Of a stretch of DNA of 14,034 nucleotides, positions 6,246 to 12,339 are shown piece after piece. Source of the DNA: Flectobacillus sp. Its GTDB lineage: Bacteria; Bacteroidota; Bacteroidia; Cytophagales; Spirosomataceae. Both the position numbers and the translations under genes were made by a program. The stretch is from positions 1 to 14,034 of the forward strand of contig JARXAV010000135.1 of NCBI GenBank assembly GCA_029865665.1, in the 5' to 3' direction. The notes beneath the pieces were generated by a model. The model did not search any database, had not been told where the DNA came from, and saw only the letters and a program-made list of their open reading frames with translations. The first letter of the stretch is position 1, and every line of letters starts with the position of its first letter.

Positions 6246-7010
6246 ATGGCAGCAGTAGCAACCGAATCAACCATTGCACAAAAATTAGAAGCACTTCTGA
6301 AACTTCAAACAATAGATTCAGCCTTAGATAGCATCAAAAAAATGCGTGGCGATTTGCCAGAAGAAGTTCGTGATTTAGAAGATGAAATTGCAGGTATCGA
6401 AACACGTATTAACAAATTCAACCGTGAGATTGCATCTTTAGAGGAAGAAATTTCAAAGAATCGTGGCAATAAAAAAGAAGCTGAAAAACTTGTAAACAAA
6501 TACAAGGATCAGCAAATGAACGTACGTAACAACCGTGAGTACGATGCGATTTCTAAAGAAATTGAATTACAGCAACTTGAAATGGAACTTGCTGACAAAC
6601 GTGTTCGTGAGTTTGAATTTAAGATTTTAAATAAACGTGATGAAGTTTCTGAAACAGAAACTCGTTTATCGCACCGTCAGAAAGATTTAGATGCAAAACG
6701 TAAAGAACTAGACGTTTTAATTGCAGAAAGCGAAGAAGACGAAGTGAAGTATTTAAAGGATCGTGACAAAGCTGTTAAACACGTTGAAGAGCATTTATTA
6801 CGTCCTTATAACAAATTAAGAGGAAACTTTATCAACGGTTTAGCCGTGGTAATGGTAAAACGTGGTGCTTGTGGCGGTTGTTTCAATGTTGTTCCTCCGC
6901 AACGTCAGGCAGATATTAAAGATAAGAAAAGAATTATCGTTTGTGAACACTGCGGTCGTGTATTAGCAGATGTTGAAGACGTAATCGTTCCTGAGAAAAA
7001 AGGAAGATAA
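6246..7010 (+). CDS. Coiled-coil protein with C-terminal C4 zinc ribbon (zf-RING_7, CdsZ/FlgZ-like)
   Basis: The 254-residue protein has a long charged heptad-rich helical region (about 12-185), interpretable as an antiparallel coiled-coil hairpin. A conserved turn reads NVRNNREYDAISKEIE (92-107). A zinc ribbon with CGGC at 209-212 and CEHC at 233-236 follows. This layout matches the PF02591 family, which includes Helicobacter HP0958/FlgZ. Members have been linked to RNA or protein binding, but the role in Bacteroidota is not established. It lies 80 bp after the nif3-like gene with no terminator between, so they likely form an operon; a strong terminator follows 20 bp after its stop. Confidence 0.9.
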   Translation: MAAVATESTIAQKLEALLKLQTIDSALDSIKKMRGDLPEEVRDLEDEIAGIETRINKFNREIASLEEEISKNRGNKKEAEKLVNKYKDQQMNVRNNREYDAISKEIELQQLEMELADKRVREFEFKILNKRDEVSETETRLSHRQKDLDAKRKELDVLIAESEEDEVKYLKDRDKAVKHVEEHLLRPYNKLRGNFINGLAVVMVKRGACGGCFNVVPPQRQADIKDKKRIIVCEHCGRVLADVEDVIVPEKKGR

Positions 7011-7030
7011 TTCTAAACGCATATTCTTTT

Positions 7031-7068
7031 AAAGCCCTTGACCTTAATCAGTTAAGGGCTTTTTGTTT
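7031..7068 (+). terminator. Intrinsic terminator of the nif3-zinc ribbon operon
   Basis: Arms AAAGCCCTTGAC (7031-7042) and GTTAAGGGCTTT (7051-7062) form a 12-bp stem with one G-U pair and an 8-base loop, followed by TTGTTTTA. It begins 20 bases past the zinc-ribbon stop codon. Confidence 0.92.
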
Positions 7069-7134
7069 TAACACTATATAAGAAAATATACGATGAAAAA
7101 CAGCTCAATTAGTTATTTCGTATCAATTTTTCTA

Positions 7135-7142
7135 TAAATTTG
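7135..7142 (+). promoter_or_regulatory. -7 promoter box of the toxin-antitoxin module
   Basis: TAAATTTG is an exact TAnnTTTG match 23 bases upstream of the antitoxin start codon. No clear TTG element sits 19-21 bases upstream, so the call is moderate. The preceding terminator makes an independent promoter necessary. Confidence 0.5.
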
Positions 7143-7165
7143 GTTCAACTATAAATGATAAGGAT

Positions 7166-7390
7166 ATGAATACTTCCGTTACTATGTTGAATGACGTTCA
7201 ACTTACCCTATTAAAACTCTTTAGTCGCAAAATGTCCGAAACAGAACTGTCTGATATCAAGCAACTTTTGCTCAATTATTATGACAATGCTTTACAAATA
7301 GAAGTCCAACATGCTATTCAAGAAAAGGGTTATTCTAAGCAAGATTTTGAAGAAGTGTTAAACAGAAGCCAGAGAACAAAAATGAAATGA
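7166..7390 (+). CDS. Putative antitoxin of a PIN-domain toxin-antitoxin pair
   Basis: This 74-residue, mostly helical protein matches no named family that I can place. It ends in a basic tail (RSQRTKMK) and contains SETELSDIKQLLLNYY near 24-39, a pattern seen in small antitoxins that accompany COG1569-type PIN toxins. The assignment rests mainly on context: it is upstream, small, and its stop overlaps the toxin start by four bases (ATGA), so translation is probably coupled. No ribbon-helix-helix or AbrB DNA-binding motif is obvious. A modest AAGGAT purine stretch precedes the ATG. Autorepression of the module is typical for such pairs but no operator palindrome is visible here. Confidence 0.75.
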   Translation: MNTSVTMLNDVQLTLLKLFSRKMSETELSDIKQLLLNYYDNALQIEVQHAIQEKGYSKQDFEEVLNRSQRTKMK

Positions 7391-7797
7391 GAGTAGTAAT
7401 TGATACCAATTGCTTAATAGCATCTATACCTGCCAACGGTGATTATTTCTGGTTATATTTAGCTTTTAGAACTAATCACTTTACATGGGTTGTTAGTACC
7501 GAAATTTTAGAAGAATATGAAGAACAACTTAGTGAGTTTTATAGCCCAGAAACCGCAGATATTGTATTGAAAATTCTCACTACTGCACCTAATGTAGAAT
7601 TTGCTGTCCCTTATTTTCGTTTAGGGCTAATGACGAATGACCCTGATGATAATAAATTCGCTGACCTTGCTATTTCCACCAATGCTCATTATCTGGTGTC
7701 TAATGACCGTCATTTTAATATTTTCAAAGATATTAAATTTCCACCCTTAAATATTGTAAATATTCAAGAGTTTAAGGGAATTTTGAATTTGGCATAA
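7387..7797 (+). CDS. PIN-domain toxin (putative ribonuclease, TIGR00305/COG1569 type)
   Basis: The 136-residue protein has the acidic residues of a PIN nuclease in order: Asp6 in VVIDTNCLI, Glu43 in STEILEEYEEQL, Asp88 in NDPDDNKFADLA and Asp107 in LVSNDRHF. These coordinate the Mg2+/Mn2+ used to cut RNA in the family, and the target is not predictable. The phrase DPDDNKFADLAI and the ending with a leucine/isoleucine-rich strand are typical of the PIN family 3 toxins annotated as the toxin component of type II systems. All catalytic residues are present, so it is likely active. The start overlaps the antitoxin stop by 4 bp. A hairpin follows immediately after the stop codon. Confidence 0.88.
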   Translation: MRVVIDTNCLIASIPANGDYFWLYLAFRTNHFTWVVSTEILEEYEEQLSEFYSPETADIVLKILTTAPNVEFAVPYFRLGLMTNDPDDNKFADLAISTNAHYLVSNDRHFNIFKDIKFPPLNIVNIQEFKGILNLA

Positions 7798-7798
7798 T

Positions 7799-7841
7799 AT
7801 ATACCCACGTTTTAAAAATTACTTTCAAAACGTGGATATAT
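7799..7841. terminator. Hairpin between convergent toxin and ddl-like genes
   Basis: Arms at 7799-7813 and 7827-7841 (CCACGTTTT/AAAACGTGG plus AT-rich ends) pair at 14 of 15 positions around a 13-base loop. It sits 2 bases past the toxin stop and 10 past the ddl-like stop. There is no long T-run on either side, so it may protect transcript ends or terminate in both directions with modest strength. Confidence 0.65.
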
Positions 7842-7851
7842 CCTAATATCT

Positions 7852-9624
7852 CTATCCCAATCCCTCAGCACAAAAAATCAATTCTTGACAGGTGCTTGCG
7901 ATAGTCGCAGGACTTGTGATTTGGACTGCTCCTACCAATGCTCCAGTGAAATGTAAGGTAACAGAGGCTGCGTTCTTACGAGTTTGTTCAATTAATGGAT
8001 GAACCTCTAAGGCTAGTGCTTTTTCAATATCCTCCGCAAATTCTTTGAACAGTAAATTGGTTGGTAAACTATACCAAGCGGGTGCTTCTGCTGTACCTAT
8101 CACAAAAATAGGAACGGGAAGCGAGTCGCTCGAAGAAGCTAATTTACCATAATGCTTACGAGCCGTAACGTACGATTCTTCTTTTGTTTCGGCATCAAAA
8201 CCTCCAAATACAATCGCTACTTTTTTACGAGTTGCCAAGTTTACAATACGCTCTGCAATGGCAGCATCTAAACTTTTTAGCAATTGATCAAAACGAACGG
8301 TATTTTTTCCTGTACGAATACGCTCACGAATCGACTGGCGAATGAAGTACGTGATAGCATCGGTCACATTCATCCCAATTTCAGCCATTTGCTTGAAAAT
8401 TAACGACGTTGGAGACATCCCAGGAATGGTGTTGGGGTCATGCAAAATAACTCGGTTGTCTGGCGTTAAGAAACCATCAATACGAGTACAAACGCCCAAT
8501 TTCAAGGAATCAAACGCTTTTTTCACATCCGCTTGTACCGTTATTAAGTTTTCTAATGTGGTATCAATCGGGATTTTTTTGCGAGTGGAAGACGATTGAT
8601 ATTTTGCCTTAAAATCAAATACTTCAACCGCTGGAATAATTTCTGTTGGTGGTAAAGCTACCGAAACACCGTCTGGCGTTTGAATTACCCCACAACTAAA
8701 TTCTTGTCCTTTCACAAAACCTTCAATCAAAACAGCATCCTCCGCATTATTTGATACCAAAACGGCATTGTCTGATGTCGTATTAAAGTGACTGTCTAAT
8801 TTATCTAATAAATTGGCTGGATGATGAATTAAATCATCGCCCAACGCTACAGGAAAACCAATGCCTTCATCCAAATTTGCCATGCGTTGTACAAATGCTT
8901 CCTTATCAGTACTGTTCCATTCTTCAGCCGTGACTTCCAGCATAAACAAGCACTGTTTGATGGCTTTTTCAAAATCTGCTACGTCATCTTTCTTCACAAA
9001 AGCAACCCCAATTGAAGAGCCTTGATGTGGTGCTTTCACGACAAATGGTAAGCCAACTGCTGCTTTAATTTCTTCAAATAAAACAGCACTATCTTCTTTA
9101 GCGAATGCCTCACGGCTCAAGGTGGTTGTTTTTTTATCTAAACCAACGGCTAATTTGATTAAATCATTCTGAGCGATTTTATCAATACCGATAGAAGATC
9201 CCATCACACTTGGTCCCGAATACGGCACGCCATACCATTCTAATAAGCCTTGAATGCTACCATCTTCACAACCTGGGCCGTGCATAGCAATGAAAGCAAA
9301 GTCAAAATAGGTTTTGAAGTCGCTAGGCGAAAGACGCTTTCCTACTCCTACTAGCATTTCGTCCAACTCGGCATCAGTCATGGTCGTCAATGATTCCGAA
9401 TAAACCTGATAAGTACCTTGATACGATTTAGGAGGATAAAAATCACGAATCGTAGGAGAATACACCAAGGCTTCATCTAAGAGAATAAAATTCCCTAAAC
9501 CATCCACAAAAATTGGCACAGGAGTAAACAAAGTTTTGTCAATGTTTTCCATTGCCGTTTTGCCACCTGCAAAACTGATTTCACGCTCACGGGCAGGGCC
9601 GCCAAAGAAGATTCCTATTTTCAT
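7852..9624 (-). CDS. D-alanine-D-alanine ligase-like ATP-grasp protein with extra C-terminal domain
   Basis: At 590 residues it is far longer than ordinary Ddl (about 300-370). Residues 1-440 contain the Ddl parts: IGIFFGGPAREREIS (3-17), FIAMHGPGCEDGSIQGLLE (111-129), YSGPSVMGSSIGIDK (135-149), VVKAPHQGSSIGVAFVKK (195-212) of the ATP-binding loop, VKGQEFSCGV (304-313), TRIDGF (380-385) and HDPNTIPGMSPTS (395-407). The usual metal-ligand Glu of E-x-N-T-l-P-G appears to be Asp396. About 60-70 residues (225-295) are inserted before VLIEGF. Residues 467-590 look like a second, partial Ddl N-terminal domain (VAIVFGGFDAETKEES, then LPVPIFVIG), aligning with residues 2-42. It may make D-Ala-D-Ala or another dipeptide, or a related ligation; I cannot tell which. 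Confidence 0.85.
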   Translation of the reverse strand: MKIGIFFGGPAREREISFAGGKTAMENIDKTLFTPVPIFVDGLGNFILLDEALVYSPTIRDFYPPKSYQGTYQVYSESLTTMTDAELDEMLVGVGKRLSPSDFKTYFDFAFIAMHGPGCEDGSIQGLLEWYGVPYSGPSVMGSSIGIDKIAQNDLIKLAVGLDKKTTTLSREAFAKEDSAVLFEEIKAAVGLPFVVKAPHQGSSIGVAFVKKDDVADFEKAIKQCLFMLEVTAEEWNSTDKEAFVQRMANLDEGIGFPVALGDDLIHHPANLLDKLDSHFNTTSDNAVLVSNNAEDAVLIEGFVKGQEFSCGVIQTPDGVSVALPPTEIIPAVEVFDFKAKYQSSSTRKKIPIDTTLENLITVQADVKKAFDSLKLGVCTRIDGFLTPDNRVILHDPNTIPGMSPTSLIFKQMAEIGMNVTDAITYFIRQSIRERIRTGKNTVRFDQLLKSLDAAIAERIVNLATRKKVAIVFGGFDAETKEESYVTARKHYGKLASSSDSLPVPIFVIGTAEAPAWYSLPTNLLFKEFAEDIEKALALEVHPLIEQTRKNAASVTLHFTGALVGAVQITSPATIASTCQELIFCAEGLG

Positions 9625-9839
9625 CTGTTCGTTAATTTATTCGCTAATTTACAGCTTTTGCAAGAAAAATTAGCCCAAAAGTCTGGTTGAAAGTACTTCT
9701 TTAAGAAAAAGAACGGTTTATCACGATATGTTAAAAAGCTTTAAATTTCTTCCCAAAACGTACTAGTAGCTTCTAAGAGAACGTTGTTTTCCTCGATGTA
9801 TTATTTAAATACCACTCCTACAATAAAAATTAAACAATC

Positions 9840-10949
9840 ATGAAAAAAGTATTATTATCGAGTTTCTTCGTATCACTCATTACCTTTTATTCCTGTAAAA
9901 AAAGTGATACAACCACGCCAGTAGTCACTTTATCCAGTGATACGCTCGTATTTACAGGTTCTGAAAATAACCTCATTTATGCTATCAATGCTCTGGCGGG
10001 AACAAAAGTTTGGACATTCTCCACGGAGGGAAGTACCATTTCTGCTCCGACCCTTGCAGATGGTGTTCTTTACGCCGCTAGTTACGACAAAAATGTCTAT
10101 GCTATCAATCCTGCCACAGGAGCTAAAAAATGGTCTTATACCACTGGAGGTACGATAAAATCTTCGCCAACCGTAGTCAATGGGATTTTATATGTGGGTT
10201 GCAATGATAATAACGTCTATGCGATTGATGCGGTAACAGGGACAAAGAAATGGACTTATGCTACAGGGGGAAACGTAAAGTCCTCACCGACTGTCGTAAA
10301 TGGCATTGTCTATGTGGGTAGCTTTGACGCAAATATGTACGCCCTTGATGCTGTGACAGGAAGTTTGAAATGGAAATTTACAGCAGGTGACTGGATTAAT
10401 TCTTCTCCAGCGGTGGTAAATGGCGTTGTCTATTTCGGTAGTTACGATAACAACGTCTATGCCCTAGATGCAAGCACAGGAGTAAAAAAATGGTCTTACA
10501 CGGGTACAAGTTATTTTGAAGCTTCACCAACAGTGGCAAATGGTATCGTATATATTGGTAGTAACGACAAAAAAATGTATGCTTTCGATGCTGCTACTGG
10601 AACAAAAAAATGGGAGTTTGCAACTTCTTATGGTATTGACTCTTCGCCAATTGCGGTGAATGGCTTACTGTATTTTGGTAGTTACGATGGCAAAATCTAT
10701 GCCCTCAATGCTGCTACAGGTACAAAAACGTGGGAATATCAAACAGGAGGCATTATCATTTCTTCGCCTACGGTTGCTAATAATATTTTATATGTTGGAA
10801 GTGGCGATTATATTTTTTACGCCCTTGATGCTATAACGGGTACAAAAAAATGGACTTATACTTCAGGTGGACTTTTATACTCATCTCCTTGTGTATTAAC
10901 GAACAGTACAATAATTAACCATTCTGGAATTAGCGGATCACAACAATAA
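9840..10949 (+). CDS. Beta-propeller lipoprotein with eight PQQ-like repeats
   Basis: The 369-residue protein starts with a lipoprotein signal: MKK, a hydrophobic stretch, then FYSC with Cys19 as the lipidated residue and KKS following, as is common in Bacteroidota. The rest is eight repeats of the type YAIDAxTGTKKWxYxTGG.(I)KSSPTVVNGI(V)YVGSxDxN. The conserved Trp residues fall at 58, 98, 138, 178, 218, 258, 298 and 338, an exact 40-residue period with no indels. This predicts an eight-bladed propeller of the PQQ-like (BamB/alcohol dehydrogenase repeat) superfamily. The repeats lack an attached dehydrogenase domain, so enzymatic use of PQQ is not supported; a binding or scaffold role at the cell envelope is more likely. 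No adjacent bam or sus-type genes are present. It is probably a single-gene unit. Confidence 0.88.
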   Translation: MKKVLLSSFFVSLITFYSCKKSDTTTPVVTLSSDTLVFTGSENNLIYAINALAGTKVWTFSTEGSTISAPTLADGVLYAASYDKNVYAINPATGAKKWSYTTGGTIKSSPTVVNGILYVGCNDNNVYAIDAVTGTKKWTYATGGNVKSSPTVVNGIVYVGSFDANMYALDAVTGSLKWKFTAGDWINSSPAVVNGVVYFGSYDNNVYALDASTGVKKWSYTGTSYFEASPTVANGIVYIGSNDKKMYAFDAATGTKKWEFATSYGIDSSPIAVNGLLYFGSYDGKIYALNAATGTKTWEYQTGGIIISSPTVANNILYVGSGDYIFYALDAITGTKKWTYTSGGLLYSSPCVLTNSTIINHSGISGSQQ

Positions 10950-10972
10950 TATTGACTTTTTTTAAAAAAAAT

Positions 10973-11040
10973 CCATATCTTGATGTTAATATAAATCAAC
11001 AAAGCTTGTTGTATCCTCAACCTAACAAATCAAGATATGG
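10973..11040 (+). promoter_or_regulatory. Inverted repeat covering the start codon of the HD-family gene
   Basis: CCATATCTTGA (10973-10983) and TCAAGATATGG (11030-11040) are perfect 11-bp inverted arms, and the right arm contains the ATG at 11037. One more pair (10972/11041) extends it, and after one mismatch an A4/T4 stretch continues the pairing. Between the arms a second perfect hairpin, CAACAA-agc-TTGTTG, lies at 10997-11011. If transcription starts upstream of 10972 the structure would hide the start codon. However, TATCTTG in the left arm also resembles a weak -7 box, in which case only the right arm would be in the RNA. Confidence 0.55.
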
Positions 11041-11681
11041 AATTTTCTACTTCAATGACAACATTATCATCAACCTTTCATCAACTATACTACCGTTATA
11101 CGGCCGATACAGGATTAATTGAACAGTACTATCAGGAATTAGTTGAATGTTATACTGCTCCCTCACGGTACTATCATACGTTCACCCATCTGAATGCAAT
11201 GCTACAAGAAATGCAACGTATCAAGGATACATTTCAGGATTGGGATGCAGCTCTTTTTGCCTTGTTTTATCACGACGTGATTTATAACCCCAGCAGAAAA
11301 GACAATGAAGAGCAAAGTGCAGTACTCGCACAAGCGAGACTCAAGGCAATAGCCTATCCCCCAGAACGAATCGCACAGGTAGAGGCACATATCGTAGCCA
11401 CAAAAAGCCACAACCAGAGTCTAAATTTAGACACTAATTTATTTACAGATGCCGATATTAGTATTTTGGGACAAAACTGGAATCACTACCATAAATACAC
11501 GCAAGCCATTCGAAAAGAATATGCTATTTATACCGATGAACAATACGTCAAGGGTAGAAAAGAGGTTTTACATCATTTCCTTAAAATGACTCCCATCTTT
11601 AAGACAACTTATTTCAGAAAATTATACGAGGAGAAAGCGAATGAAAACATCAAGCAAGAGTTATTATATTCAATCGAGTAA
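11037..11681 (+). CDS. Predicted metal-dependent HD-superfamily phosphohydrolase (COG4339 type)
   Basis: The 214-residue soluble protein matches the family annotated as predicted metal-dependent HD superfamily phosphohydrolase. Landmarks are RYYHTFTHL (44-52), LFYHDVIYNPSRKDNEEQSA (76-95) with the HD pair His79-Asp80, AHIVATKSH (117-125), TDADISILG (137-145), IRKEYAIY (158-165), GRKEVLHHFL (173-182) and IFKT..F (187-193). The histidines and aspartates (for example His51, His79, Asp80, Asp140) are in place for a metal site. Substrates of this family are unknown. Its start lies inside an inverted repeat that might control translation. It is convergent with the truncated cyanase gene, 29 bp away. 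Confidence 0.85.
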   Translation: MEFSTSMTTLSSTFHQLYYRYTADTGLIEQYYQELVECYTAPSRYYHTFTHLNAMLQEMQRIKDTFQDWDAALFALFYHDVIYNPSRKDNEEQSAVLAQARLKAIAYPPERIAQVEAHIVATKSHNQSLNLDTNLFTDADISILGQNWNHYHKYTQAIRKEYAIYTDEQYVKGRKEVLHHFLKMTPIFKTTYFRKLYEEKANENIKQELLYSIE

Positions 11682-11710
11682 GGATTTTCGTTGATACTTA
11701 AAAGGGAGAT

Positions 11711-11950
11711 TCACAACAATGGCTTTAACTTTTTAGGCGGAGCTTGCTGCAAAGCTCTTTCAACGTCAGTACCTAAATCTAGTAATTCGCAGATGATTTT
11801 TGCTTCTCTCTCACTACAGGCAGCTTCACCCAATAATGCAGAAGTTGTCCAGACGACATCTCTTCCAATTGCTAAAGCAATGCTCTGAAAAGACAATTTC
11901 TTCTCTTGCTTTGCCTCAATTACCAGTTGAGCACAGATTTCTTTTTTCAT
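11711..11950 (-). pseudogene. cynS: Truncated cyanase: N-terminal helical domain only
   Basis: The 79-residue frame resembles only the N-terminal helical domain of cyanase (about 156 residues, cyanate + bicarbonate to ammonia and CO2). Shared features are an AKQEKKLSFQSIALAIG segment (13-29), then VWTTSALLGEA (33-43), a helix with SEREAKIICELLDLG (46-60) and ALQQAPP (66-72), the point where full-length enzymes read P-x-RG and enter the catalytic domain. Here the frame runs seven more residues to TGA, and only 29 bp remain before the convergent HD gene. The catalytic Arg, Glu and Ser of cyanase, all in the C-terminal domain, are absent. No frameshifted remainder is visible. It is most likely a deletion relic; a small stand-alone helical protein is the alternative. 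It lies just past the nifU terminator. Confidence 0.7.
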
Positions 11951-12002
11951 TTTTCTCTTGTTTAAGAAGGTCTATTGAAGTTAATGAAAAAGAATTAAAA
12001 TG

Positions 12003-12042
12003 AAAAAAGACGACCTTCTTTTTTTAGAAAATCGTCTTTTTT
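12003..12042 (-). terminator. Intrinsic terminator of the mrp-nifU unit
   Basis: AAAAAAGACGA (12003-12013) and TCGTCTTTTTT (12032-12042) are perfect inverted repeats around an 18-base loop. On the minus strand the stem ends in a T-run, 17 bases past the nifU-like stop. The A/T symmetry would let it work in both directions. A second inverted repeat, 11964-11972 with 12012-12020, overlaps it by two bases. Confidence 0.75.
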
Positions 12043-12059
12043 CGTATAATTTGCTTGGT

Positions 12060-12311
12060 TTACGCAACCACTTCCACTTTCACAACCTCTGGAACTTCCC
12101 TCCGAATGGTGTCTTCTATTCCTCCTTTAAAAGTCATGGCAGACATAGAGCAAGAACTGCACGCTCCCATGAACTTCACTCGAAGAACTAAATCTTCGGT
12201 CAGTTCAATTACTTGTACATTTCCACCGTCTGCTTCTAAGTAGGGACGGATTTTATTTAAAGCCTCTTCGATTTTCTCGTTCAAGGGATTTATTACGATT
12301 TCTTCTTGCAT
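12060..12311 (-). CDS. NifU-type Fe-S cluster scaffold protein (C-terminal domain type)
   Basis: The 83-residue protein is a single Nfu domain: a helix with NEKIEEALNKIRPYLEADGG (11-30), a strand region VQVIELTEDLVLRVKF, and the GACSSCSMSAMTFKGGIE block (49-66) with Cys51 and Cys54. The CxxC pair of two subunits holds a [4Fe-4S] cluster that is passed to apo-proteins. It lies 28 bp after mrp on the same strand, so the two are probably co-transcribed and act together in Fe-S cluster trafficking in the cytoplasm. A terminator follows. Full-length NifU domains (IscU-like and ferredoxin-like) are not present. Confidence 0.93.
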   Translation of the reverse strand: MQEEIVINPLNEKIEEALNKIRPYLEADGGNVQVIELTEDLVLRVKFMGACSSCSMSAMTFKGGIEDTIRREVPEVVKVEVVA

Positions 12312-12339
12312 ATTCCTAAAGGCAAAGCTCCAATTTCAG

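Noticed and set aside
9691..9790. Imperfect direct repeat (AGTACTTCTTTAAGA / AGTAGCTTCTAAGAG) between ddl-like and propeller genes
   Set aside because: Gaps and mismatches in AT-rich DNA make it weak, and no functional site overlaps it.
9937..10158. Overlapping rightward frame inside the propeller gene
   Set aside because: It is a shifted reading of the 120-bp repeats, with no start context or family features.
10956..10971. T7/A8 run after the propeller gene as an intrinsic terminator
   Set aside because: The run is self-complementary but has no GC stem and no separate T-run after it, so termination cannot be claimed.
11691..12243. Several short rightward frames
   Set aside because: They are antisense to the cyanase relic and to nifU or cross the terminator; none resembles a protein.
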